From Heteroscillospira sp050943935 (GTDB taxonomy: Bacteria; Bacillota; Clostridia; Oscillospirales; Oscillospiraceae), in contig JBMNQC010000007.1 of NCBI GenBank assembly GCA_050943935.1, positions 62,001 through 126,000 of the forward strand: 64,000 bases of DNA, written 5' to 3'. A program made the translations under genes and the position numbers. The first letter of the stretch is position 1; every line of letters begins with the position of its first letter. The notes beneath the pieces are model-generated. The model was given only the letters and a program-made list of their open reading frames with translations. It was not told the origin of the DNA and made no database searches. Shown here one piece after another: positions 42,273 to 49,980 of this stretch.

Positions 42273-43808
42273 ATGATTGCTGAAGTAATTCAAAATTTGC
42301 TTTCTCTTGACGTTCTTCTTGCCCTGCTGGTGGGTGTTGGAGGTGGTATGATTATAGGCGCTCTGCCTGGTCTGGGCGCCACTATGGGTATTGCCATTCT
42401 AATACCCGTCACCTATACCATGAACCCCATTCCCGCGCTCATTATGCTCACATCCATTTACACATCTGCTATTTATGGCGGCAGTATTACTGCTATACTC
42501 CTGCATACTCCCGGTACACCGGCCTCTGCGGCCACCGCCATGGACGGCTATGCTTTGACATTAAAAGGACAGGGCCTGCGTGCCATAGGCATGTCTACTG
42601 TTGGCTCCATGATAGGCGGAACACTAAGCGGCATTATGCTGCTTATTATCGCACCTCCCCTAGCAAGGTTTTCCCTCCAGTTCAACGCCCCCGAGTATTT
42701 CCTGCTGGCTATTTTCGGCTTGTCCATAATCGGCTCTCTGGCGGCAGATAACCTTCTCAAGGGAATTATTTCCGGCGTTTTTGGTCTGTGCCTTGCTCTG
42801 GTCGGCTACGACATTATGTATGGTACTCCGCGATTCGACTACGGTATCACAGCACTACAGAGCGGTATTCAGACCGTACCCGCCCTTATAGGTCTGTTCT
42901 CAATGTCTCAGGTTATGATTCAGGCGGAAAGCATAGGCAAAAGTTCAAGCATACTATCGGATACCGCTGAACTCAAAGGTCAGTTCCTGCCCACTTTCAA
43001 GGAAATGAAAACACTAGTTCCAAACTTCATTCGCTCCGGACTTATAGGTGTTATAGTTGGAATCCTCCCTGGTGCCGGCGGCGACATAGGCTCATGGATG
43101 GGCTATAACGAAGCAAAGCGTTTTTCCAAGCATAAAGAAGAGTTTGGCAACGGTTCCATTGAGGGCATATGCGCATCCGAAACCGCTAACAATGCGGTTA
43201 CCGGCGGCGCGCTTATTCCACTTATCACGCTGGGAATTCCCGGCAGCAGCGCCGCTGCTGTCCTTCTGGGCGGTCTTATGATTCACGGCCTCACTCCCGG
43301 CGCAGCCCTCTTTACCAATCAGGGTGCCACCACTTATTCCATCATTACTGGCTTTATTATTGCCAATATAGCCATGGGTGTCATCGGCATGCTGGCCGCA
43401 AAGTATATTGTAAATGTTGTGAAGGTTCCATATAGTGTTCTGGCCCCCATCATAATCGTCCTGTCCGTTGTGGGAGCATATGCTATTAACATCAGCTTTG
43501 TGGATACCTGCATCATGCTGGTGTTCGGCTTCCTGGGATATTATATGCGCAAGTTTGACTTCCCCACCGCGCCTGTTGTGCTGGGTCTTATTCTGGGCTC
43601 CATGGCAGAGCAGGGGCTGCTGCGCTCCATGGTCATGGCCAAGGATACTCCGCTTATCGTGTATTATCTGAGCCGTCCCATCTGCATCGTGCTGCTCATA
43701 ATGATAGTCGCCGCCATTTTTGCTCCTGTCATAGGAAATATGCTGTCCAAAAAAATTGAAAAAAAGGATCTGGCGGAAACGGGCGCCGACGTAAATAGTG
43801 ATGATTAA
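42273..43808 (+). CDS. tctA: TTT large membrane subunit TctA, cluster 1
   Basis: 511 residues with about twelve helices. The family signature repeats are clear: MIIGALPGLGATMGIAILIPVTY, the IYGGSITAILLHTPGTPASAATAMDGY loop with the conserved NxPG-like turn, and the second-half repeat VGILPGAGGDIGSWMGY. Na+- or H+-coupled uptake of the carboxylate delivered by TctC. Starts 12 nt after tctB with AAGGAGG. The charged C-terminal tail (KKIEKKDLAETGADVNSDD) is cytoplasmic. Confidence 0.95.
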   Translation: MIAEVIQNLLSLDVLLALLVGVGGGMIIGALPGLGATMGIAILIPVTYTMNPIPALIMLTSIYTSAIYGGSITAILLHTPGTPASAATAMDGYALTLKGQGLRAIGMSTVGSMIGGTLSGIMLLIIAPPLARFSLQFNAPEYFLLAIFGLSIIGSLAADNLLKGIISGVFGLCLALVGYDIMYGTPRFDYGITALQSGIQTVPALIGLFSMSQVMIQAESIGKSSSILSDTAELKGQFLPTFKEMKTLVPNFIRSGLIGVIVGILPGAGGDIGSWMGYNEAKRFSKHKEEFGNGSIEGICASETANNAVTGGALIPLITLGIPGSSAAAVLLGGLMIHGLTPGAALFTNQGATTYSIITGFIIANIAMGVIGMLAAKYIVNVVKVPYSVLAPIIIVLSVVGAYAINISFVDTCIMLVFGFLGYYMRKFDFPTAPVVLGLILGSMAEQGLLRSMVMAKDTPLIVYYLSRPICIVLLIMIVAAIFAPVIGNMLSKKIEKKDLAETGADVNSDD

Positions 43809-43820
43809 GGAGACTTAATA

Positions 43821-44768
43821 ATGGAACATCGTATACTTGTACCCGAGGTCGTTGCGGCCTGCGGCCTGGACAAGCTCCTCAGCCAGGGCGTAGAGGTGAA
43901 AACAACCTCCAGCATAAAAAAAGAGGACCTTATTCATGACCTTCAGGACTGTGACGGCGTAATCGTCCGCGTGGCAAAAATGGACGCCGAAGTCCTCGCC
44001 GCTAATCCTCAGTTGAAAATCATAGGCAAACACGGCGTGGGCGTTGACAACATCGACCTGGATTATTGCCGCGAACACGGCATCCGCGTGGTTTTTACTC
44101 CTCACGCCAACACGCAGTCCGTCGCGGAGCACGCTGTGACGCTTATGCTGGCCTGCGCGAAGCAAATAAATCACAAGGCTGCCTGCTATCGTGAAGAGGA
44201 GTACGCCGTAAAAGACCGTATGCTCGGAAACGAGGTCAGCGGCAAGATCCTCGGCCTGATAGGCTTTGGCAACATAGGCTCGAAGGTTGCCAGAATGGCT
44301 CACTACGGTTTCAACATGACCGTGCTGGCCTACGATCCATTCCTGGAGGAAGGCTTGCGCGGGGACGGCGTGGAGGTGACCCACGACGCCGAAAGAGTAT
44401 ATCGTCAGGCAGATTTCATCAGCGTTCACACCCCTGCCACAAAGAGCACCATAAAGTCCGTGGGAAAAGCTCAGTTCCGGTGGATGAAAAATACCGCTTT
44501 TATAGTTAACACCTCCAGAGGCACCGTGATTGACGAGCTTGCTCTGATACAGGCGCTGCGTGAAGGTGAGATTGCCGGAGCGGGTCTGGATGTTAGTGAC
44601 CCTGAGCCCGCCAGAAAAGACAATCCGCTGCACGGGATGGCCAATGTTATCATGACTCCCCACTGTGCCGGTGTGACACGCGATTCCATGGATAACATGT
44701 CCAGGGATGTGGCAACCGGCATCATTGAGGTACTCAGCGGCAAGGCACCCACCTGGCCTGTTGTGTAG
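43821..44768 (+). CDS. D-isomer-specific 2-hydroxyacid dehydrogenase (SerA-like)
   Basis: 315 residues. NAD-binding motif GLIGFGNIGSKVARMA, the substrate Arg in NTSRGTVIDELAL, the Glu in DVSDPEPARK and the acid-base His in TPHCAGVTRDS are all present. There is no ACT domain, so it is catabolic rather than a serine-pathway SerA. It starts 12 nt after tctA (AAGGAGA). With the Ldh-family enzyme at 38495 it resembles the SlcC/ComC pair known to racemise 3-sulfolactate through the oxo acid in organisms that use a TTT-type sulfolactate importer. No SuyAB lyase is seen here, so the substrate is likely different. Confidence 0.9.
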   Translation: MEHRILVPEVVAACGLDKLLSQGVEVKTTSSIKKEDLIHDLQDCDGVIVRVAKMDAEVLAANPQLKIIGKHGVGVDNIDLDYCREHGIRVVFTPHANTQSVAEHAVTLMLACAKQINHKAACYREEEYAVKDRMLGNEVSGKILGLIGFGNIGSKVARMAHYGFNMTVLAYDPFLEEGLRGDGVEVTHDAERVYRQADFISVHTPATKSTIKSVGKAQFRWMKNTAFIVNTSRGTVIDELALIQALREGEIAGAGLDVSDPEPARKDNPLHGMANVIMTPHCAGVTRDSMDNMSRDVATGIIEVLSGKAPTWPVV

Positions 44769-44790
44769 CTGGCGCAAAAGGAGAATATCT

Positions 44791-45567
44791 ATGCTTGGAA
44801 CCAACAAACTCAAAAAGATGCTGCTTGAGGGCAGAAAGCCTGTGGGCACCTATGTAAAAACCTATGATCCCGCCATAACCGAGGTATGCAGCCTCTGCGG
44901 TTACGACTGTATCATTTTCGATAACGAGCATACGGCAATGAGCAAGGAATCCATGGCCCCCATGCTGCGGGCCGCCGAGCTACACGGTGTTACCACACTA
45001 GTACGTGTAAGAGAAAACAATGCAGCAATGATACTGCAAGCGCTGGATGCCGGTGCCTACGGCGTACAGGTACCCAATATCCGCGATGCTAGGGAAGTAG
45101 AACAGGCTGTTCATAGTATGTATTACGCGCCCAAGGGTGGACGAGGCTTTGCCAATACCACCCGCACCGCAGGCTACGGCCTTATGCCCGTGAGAGAATA
45201 CATCGATAAGGTAAACAATGAACTGCTGTGCATCTGCTACTGCGAGACCAAAGAAGCCTACGAAAATCTGGACGAGATACTCACGGTTGAAGGTCTGGAT
45301 ATGGTATTTATAGGCCCAAGCGATCTCTCTCAGGCGCTGGGTGTCCTTGGTGATGTAAAGCATCCAAAAGTGTTGGATGCTATGGATGATATTATTAAGC
45401 GTACCAAGGCGGCCGGCAAGTTTGTGGGTACTGTTGCAGGAAACGGTGTGGGCGCAGCTGAGCTCTACAATAAAGGCGTTGATTTGGTAATCCTAAGTAG
45501 TGATCACGGCATGATGGCCGCTGGCGCAAAAACTATGCTGAAGGAGCTGAAAGAAAATCTTAAATAG
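44791..45567 (+). CDS. HpcH/HpaI-family aldolase
   Basis: 258 residues from ATG 44791, 7 nt after AAAAGGAG (longer frame reading back into the dehydrogenase gene is not needed). A class II pyruvate aldolase of the HpaI/GarL group, acting on 4-hydroxy-2-oxoheptanedioate or 2-dehydro-3-deoxy-glucarate-type substrates. Motifs: GYDCIIFDNEHTAM, VRVRENNAAMILQALDAGAYGVQVPNI (metal region), ANTTRTAGYG and VFIGPSDLSQALG. It is the second aldolase of the cluster. Retro-aldol products would be pyruvate plus an aldehyde such as tartronate semialdehyde, which the reductase at 48915 could take. Confidence 0.9.
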   Translation: MLGTNKLKKMLLEGRKPVGTYVKTYDPAITEVCSLCGYDCIIFDNEHTAMSKESMAPMLRAAELHGVTTLVRVRENNAAMILQALDAGAYGVQVPNIRDAREVEQAVHSMYYAPKGGRGFANTTRTAGYGLMPVREYIDKVNNELLCICYCETKEAYENLDEILTVEGLDMVFIGPSDLSQALGVLGDVKHPKVLDAMDDIIKRTKAAGKFVGTVAGNGVGAAELYNKGVDLVILSSDHGMMAAGAKTMLKELKENLK

Positions 45568-45703
45568 GCAGCAATATATTCAGGAGTCATGACTTGGAGC
45601 TTGTATCATGAGCACCGGATAAGAAACACTATCACTATGGAGAGCAAAACAAACAATTTTTTTGTTGTCGAATGTATATATTTTATGAAAAATATTTTTA
45701 GAG

Positions 45704-45761
45704 TTTACACAGGGTATCGTGCATGATATAGTAATCAGTAGCATACTGCATCATGCATTAT
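45704..45761 (+). promoter_or_regulatory. Promoter and operator of the second TTT cluster
   Basis: TTTACA (45704-45709), 17-bp spacer, TATAGT (45727-45732). TGCATCATGCATTAT at 45747-45761 starts 14 nt after the -10 box, exactly as in front of the first cluster. CGTGCATGATA (about 45718-45728) overlaps the -10. The preceding 130 nt are AT-rich and contain no gene. Confidence 0.7.
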
Positions 45762-46787
45762 CAAACAATTTGTAATGGAGGAAGAAAAATTATATCTCTG
45801 CTTCTTGCGCTAGTCATGTTGGCTGCTTTGACTGCCTGCGGTGGCGGAAACCAGGCCCCCGAATCTGCCACTCCTGAATCTACCGCTCCTGAGTCCACCG
45901 CCCCCGAATCTACTGCTCCTGAAGTGAACTACCCCACCGGAGACATAAGTTTCATTATCCCTAACGCAGCCGGAGGAGGAAATGATCTGGCTACCCGTGC
46001 TTTGATTCCCTCCCTGGAGGAGACCCTGGGCGTTACTGTAGTTCCCCTAAACCAGGGTGAGTCCAAGGGAGCTGTTGCAGCTGCCAATGTCATGAACGCC
46101 GAGCCCGATGGTACCGTTCTGTACTTTAACTCTCAGACTCTGGTGACTACTGCTCTAACCACCATGACCACCATCGATCTGACACAGTTCCAGCCTGTTG
46201 CTCAGGTTGTTGAGGACACCGGTATCGTATTCGTCAAGGCCGGTACTTGGGCTACCATCGAGGAGTTCGCTGAGGCTGCCAAGGCCGGCGATATTCTGGT
46301 CGCCACAAACGGCGATACCGCGCTGTGGGGCATTGCAGCTTCCAAGCTGGCCGCTGCCATAGGCGCTGAGTTTGAGTACATCGCATATGACTCCGGCGCT
46401 CCCATGTTGACTGCTCTGGCAGCAGGCGAGGTCGATATGTGCATCGTCAACCCCGCCGAGGCAGCTTCTCTGGTTGCTGCGGGCAAGATCGTACCTCTGG
46501 CAGTTATGAGTCCCGAGCGTCTTGACGCTTATCCCGACGCTCCCACCTGTGTTGAGTCCGGCATCGATGTTACCTATGCTGTATGGCGCGGTGTATTCAC
46601 CAAGGCCGGAGTCAGCGAGGACATTCTGGCTGTCCTGGACGAGGCTTTTGAAAAAGCACTCGCTTCCGAGGAGTTCACCACCTATGCCAACAACGCTTCC
46701 CTGCCCATCCACTATCGTAACCATACCGAGTTCACCGACTTCATCAATTCTGAGATCGCATTCTACGAGAAACAGCTGAAGGGCTAA
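45753..46787 (+). CDS. tctC: TTT substrate-binding lipoprotein TctC, cluster 2 (unusual start)
   Basis: About 344 residues from ATG 45753. Signal peptide KIISLLLALVMLAALTAC, PEST-AP linker repeats like those of the first TctC, then ISFIIPNAAGGGNDLATRALIPSLEETLGVTVVPLNQ and a Bug-type C-terminus (VSEDILAVLDEAFEKALAS). The in-frame ATG 45753 lies inside the operator and has no ribosome site. GGAGGA at 45777-45782 is followed in frame only by AAA, ATT (45789) and ATA, where relatives have ATG. The start is therefore non-canonical, or one or a few bases are missing in the A-run. Relation to the first TctC suggests a related but distinct carboxylate ligand. Confidence 0.88.
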   Translation: MHYQTICNGGRKIISLLLALVMLAALTACGGGNQAPESATPESTAPESTAPESTAPEVNYPTGDISFIIPNAAGGGNDLATRALIPSLEETLGVTVVPLNQGESKGAVAAANVMNAEPDGTVLYFNSQTLVTTALTTMTTIDLTQFQPVAQVVEDTGIVFVKAGTWATIEEFAEAAKAGDILVATNGDTALWGIAASKLAAAIGAEFEYIAYDSGAPMLTALAAGEVDMCIVNPAEAASLVAAGKIVPLAVMSPERLDAYPDAPTCVESGIDVTYAVWRGVFTKAGVSEDILAVLDEAFEKALASEEFTTYANNASLPIHYRNHTEFTDFINSEIAFYEKQLKG

Positions 46788-46796
46788 ATTTATCAG

Positions 46797-46832
46797 AGGG
46801 CGGAATTGGCCTGACCTGTTCCGCCCTTTTTT
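46797..46832 (+). terminator. Terminator-like hairpin between tctC and tctB, cluster 2
   Basis: Stem AGGGCGGAA/TTCCGCCCT with T6, 9 nt after the binding-protein stop. Probably a partial terminator giving excess binding protein over membrane subunits. Confidence 0.8.
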
Positions 46833-46852
46833 GACCCGGATCGGAGGTACTT

Positions 46853-47293
46853 ATGAAAGATTATATTGCTGCTGTTGGATCTATCATTTTTTCAGCATAC
46901 GTCTATTTTGTATCCCAGGATTTTGCTGTTGCTGGAGGTGGGCTGGCTGGCAACCCGGCTTATTATCCCCGCGCCCTCGCCATTATCATTGCAGTACTCG
47001 GAACCTGCATCATGGTCAACGCAATAATTCAGAAGAAAAAGCTCGCTGTTTCCATAAACAAAGAGCTTCTTATAAATGTTGGGCAGGTTTTTGCCGCGCT
47101 GCTTGCCTATGTTATCTGCTTTGAGTTTGTCGGCTTCATCGCATCCACCGCTGTTTTCATCATTGGCTGCGTGCTCATGTACGGCGGCAAAATTAAAAGC
47201 GCACTTTTATGCAGCATACCTTTCACAGCTGCGATGTACATTGTTTTTCACATTATCATGCAGGTCGCCATGCCTCAGGGTATTCTGTTTTAA
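46853..47293 (+). CDS. tctB: TTT small membrane subunit TctB, cluster 2
   Basis: 146 residues, four predicted helices (IAAVGSIIFSAYVYFVSQDF; ALAIIIAVLGTCIMVNAII; VGQVFAALLAYVICFEFVGFIASTAVFIIGCVLMY; LLCSIPFTAAMYIVFHII). The GLAGNPAYYPRAL loop after helix 1 is typical of TctB. Start ATG 46853 follows GGAGGT. Directly upstream of tctA2 (12 nt). Confidence 0.9.
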   Translation: MKDYIAAVGSIIFSAYVYFVSQDFAVAGGGLAGNPAYYPRALAIIIAVLGTCIMVNAIIQKKKLAVSINKELLINVGQVFAALLAYVICFEFVGFIASTAVFIIGCVLMYGGKIKSALLCSIPFTAAMYIVFHIIMQVAMPQGILF

Positions 47294-47305
47294 GGAGGTA
47301 ACGAT

Positions 47306-48820
47306 ATGAGTGGAATAGATCTTTATACCGCGGGCATTCATTTGTTTACTCCTACTACCCTTGGTTTTCTTCTGTTTGGTCTTATAGTCGGCATCACTAT
47401 AGGTGCACTACCCGGATTGAACGTCAACATGGCTGTTTCCATCATGTTGCCTCTTACTTACGGCATGGACCCCAGCGCTGGCATACTCATGCTTCTGGGC
47501 GTATATTGCGGCGGTAACTACGGCGGATCCATAGCCGCGACGCTGGTCAACATACCCGGAACTCCCTCCGCTGTTATGACCACGCTGGACGCTTATCCCA
47601 TGGCTCAGAAAGGCAAGGCCGGCCTGGCCATAGGTTTGGCTACCATGGCATCGGCCCTGGGCGGTCTGTTCAGTTGCATCGTTCTGGCCACCATTTCTCC
47701 AATCGTTGCCGAAATCGCCCTGCAGTTCACCTCTCTTGAAATGACCGTTATCTGCATCTTCGGCGTAAGCATCATGGCTTTCGTGGCCGGCGGCTCCATG
47801 CTCAAGGGCATAATCGCGGGTGTATTCGGTCTGGTGGTCTCCTGCATTGGCTTTGATCCTGTTACCGCCGTCCCCCGCTTTACCTTTGACTCTATCTACC
47901 TGTTCTCCGGTATCCAGTTTACCGCAGCGATGATTGGTCTTTTTGGTTTTACTGAGATTATCACCAGCGCCGAGAACGGTCTTCGCAGGAAGGTAAAAAT
48001 GGAAATCGCTGAAGTTCATAATGTTTTTGAGTGCTTCAAATATCTCAAGTCCTGCGGCGGCAATATAATGGTATCCAGCGTAATTGGTACTATTATCGGA
48101 GCCATTCCCGGTGCGGGCGGCACTATTGCGTCTATAGTTTCCTATGGTTTCCAGAAAAAGGTCAACAAGCACCCTGAAGAGCTGGGCAACGGCGCTCCTG
48201 ACGGTATTGTAGCTGCCGAGGCCTCCAACAACGCCTGTTGCGGTGGTGCCATGACCACTCTGCTGAGCCTTGGTATTCCCGGGGACAGCGTTACCGCAAT
48301 CCTGCTTGGCGCATTCATCATTCACGGCATGCAGCCAGGCCCCACCCTGTTCTCAGACAATCCCGATATGGTCTCCGCTATATTCATCGGTATGTTCATC
48401 ATCAACATCGCACTACTGTTTGTGGGCCTGCTTGGTGCTCCCCAATTTGCAAAGTTCCTCAAGATACCCAAGCACATCCTCCATCCCTGCATACTCGTCC
48501 TCTGTGTCATTGGCACCTATGGCGTACAGGGATCTACCTTTGATGTTAAAATGATGTTCCTGTTCGGTGTTATCGGCTATGTGTTCTCCAAGCTGGGTAT
48601 TCCTCGTCCTCCTATCGTTTTGGGTCTTGTTCTGGGTACCACTCTGGAAGAAAATCTGCGCCGCACCGTCACCCTGTCCAGAGGAGACCTATGGGGCTTT
48701 TTCTGGAAACGTACTGCAGAGACTCCTATCGCGCTCATCGTTCTCATCATTACCGTTATGCTTCTGTTTGGTCCTCCTATTTTGAGGATCATCAAGAAGT
48801 CCAGAGCTGCAAAGAACTAA
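47306..48820 (+). CDS. tctA: TTT large membrane subunit TctA, cluster 2
   Basis: 504 residues, about twelve helices. Signature TIGALPGLNVNMAVSIMLPLTYGMDP, the YGGSIAATLVNIPGTPSAVMTTLDAYPMAQKG loop with the NIPGTPSA turn, and the second repeat IGAIPGAGGTIASIVSYG. Paralogous in layout to the TctA at 42273 but clearly diverged, so the two systems are not a recent duplication. Ribosome site AAGGAGG. Confidence 0.95.
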   Translation: MSGIDLYTAGIHLFTPTTLGFLLFGLIVGITIGALPGLNVNMAVSIMLPLTYGMDPSAGILMLLGVYCGGNYGGSIAATLVNIPGTPSAVMTTLDAYPMAQKGKAGLAIGLATMASALGGLFSCIVLATISPIVAEIALQFTSLEMTVICIFGVSIMAFVAGGSMLKGIIAGVFGLVVSCIGFDPVTAVPRFTFDSIYLFSGIQFTAAMIGLFGFTEIITSAENGLRRKVKMEIAEVHNVFECFKYLKSCGGNIMVSSVIGTIIGAIPGAGGTIASIVSYGFQKKVNKHPEELGNGAPDGIVAAEASNNACCGGAMTTLLSLGIPGDSVTAILLGAFIIHGMQPGPTLFSDNPDMVSAIFIGMFIINIALLFVGLLGAPQFAKFLKIPKHILHPCILVLCVIGTYGVQGSTFDVKMMFLFGVIGYVFSKLGIPRPPIVLGLVLGTTLEENLRRTVTLSRGDLWGFFWKRTAETPIALIVLIITVMLLFGPPILRIIKKSRAAKN

Positions 48821-48914
48821 ATAATCGTAACTAAAGCTTCTTCCACCAGAAAAGCATCGGATATTCACCATGGAGTTCAGTACTTCTCATAGTTGCACAG
48901 AAAGGACATTGTTT

Positions 48915-49796
48915 ATGAAAAAAATAGGTTTTATCGGTTTGGGTAAAATGGGTCTGCCTATGGCTATGAACCTCTGTAAAGCAGGCTTTGAGGTAACGGT
49001 TTGTTCCTCCAAGCCAGAGAGCTCAGCTACAGTCGTCGAACTGGGCGGCAAAACTGCCGCAAGCTATGTAGAACTGGCTCGCGGCAGCGAAATTGTCATA
49101 ACAATTGTTCCTGCCGACAAGGAAATTAAGGAGCTTTACCTAGGCGAAAACGGCCTGCTGGCCAATGTCCCTGACGGCGGTATCTGCATTGACATGACCT
49201 CCGGCACCGGCGATACCATGCTGCTGCTGCGCGACAGCGCCAAAGCCATGGGCAGGGACGTATCCGTTGTTGACGCCCCTGTCTCAGGCGGAGTTGCCGG
49301 TGCACAAAATGGAAAGCTTACCATTGTGGTCGGCTGTGACGATAAGGCGCTGTTTGAAAAATGTATGCCTGTATTCCAGGCCATGGGCGAGAAAATCTAT
49401 TATACCGGCGCTCTGGGTAGCGGCTCCAATATCAAGATGATAAATCAGATGCTAAACGCAGCCAACACCGCCATTGCTGCCGAGGCCATCTGCATGGCAA
49501 AAAAACTGGGCGTTGACCTGAACACCCTGGTGGAGATAGTGAACAAATCCAGCGGCCAGAGCTTTATATTTGAAAAGAACGTTCCCAAGTTCATGCTTAC
49601 TGGTGACCATACTCCCGGTTTTCGTCTCGACTTGATGAAGAAGGATGTGAGCCTGTTCGTTGAGGCCGCAAAAAACAGTCAGGCTTTTACCCCCCTCAGC
49701 GAAATGGTGTATCAAATTTACAAAGCTACATCAAATCAGGGCGGTGGAGATAAGAACTATACTTATATTATCGATTGGTTTGAAAAAAACCAGTAA
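48915..49796 (+). CDS. 3-hydroxyisobutyrate/tartronate-semialdehyde reductase family dehydrogenase
   Basis: 293 residues from ATG 48915 (AAAGGAC upstream). Beta-hydroxyacid dehydrogenase family. N-terminal Rossmann motif KIGFIGLGKMGLPMAMNL, substrate motif DAPVSGGVAGAQNGKLTIVVG and catalytic Lys in GSGSNIKMINQML. Members reduce tartronate semialdehyde to glycerate (GarR/GlxR) or oxidise 3-hydroxyisobutyrate, 6-phosphogluconate being a distant relative. Last gene of the second cluster. With the HpaI-type aldolase at 44791 it would complete a GarL/GarR-like retro-aldol and reduction sequence. No aldarate dehydratase is present in the window. Confidence 0.88.
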   Translation: MKKIGFIGLGKMGLPMAMNLCKAGFEVTVCSSKPESSATVVELGGKTAASYVELARGSEIVITIVPADKEIKELYLGENGLLANVPDGGICIDMTSGTGDTMLLLRDSAKAMGRDVSVVDAPVSGGVAGAQNGKLTIVVGCDDKALFEKCMPVFQAMGEKIYYTGALGSGSNIKMINQMLNAANTAIAAEAICMAKKLGVDLNTLVEIVNKSSGQSFIFEKNVPKFMLTGDHTPGFRLDLMKKDVSLFVEAAKNSQAFTPLSEMVYQIYKATSNQGGGDKNYTYIIDWFEKNQ

Positions 49797-49927
49797 TCAT
49801 TGCTTTTATTTTTCTGTTTGCAGAAAGGGAAAATTCTTCCGCGCCGGACTTGAAAGGTTTCCTTTTTGCTTTTATCGCTCAATAATTGAGCAGATAGCGT
49901 TTTTCGCTGTATTTTCGCCGACAACAG

Positions 49928-49970
49928 CAGCCCCCTGATGAGGTAATTTCCTGCATCAGGGGGCTGTTTG
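49928..49970. terminator. Shared terminator between the TTT cluster and the PrpR-type regulator
   Basis: Perfect 13-bp stem CAGCCCCCTGATG/CATCAGGGGGCTG (49928-49940 with 49954-49966) followed by GTTTGTCC. Lies between converging genes. Confidence 0.85.
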
Positions 49971-49980
49971 TCCGTTCTTC

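Noticed and set aside
37276..49796. Genomic island integrated at tRNA-Ser
   Set aside because: No integrase and no second copy of the tRNA 3' end were seen downstream, and the terminator follows the tRNA directly. The TTT region may be acquired, but there is no direct evidence for site-specific integration.
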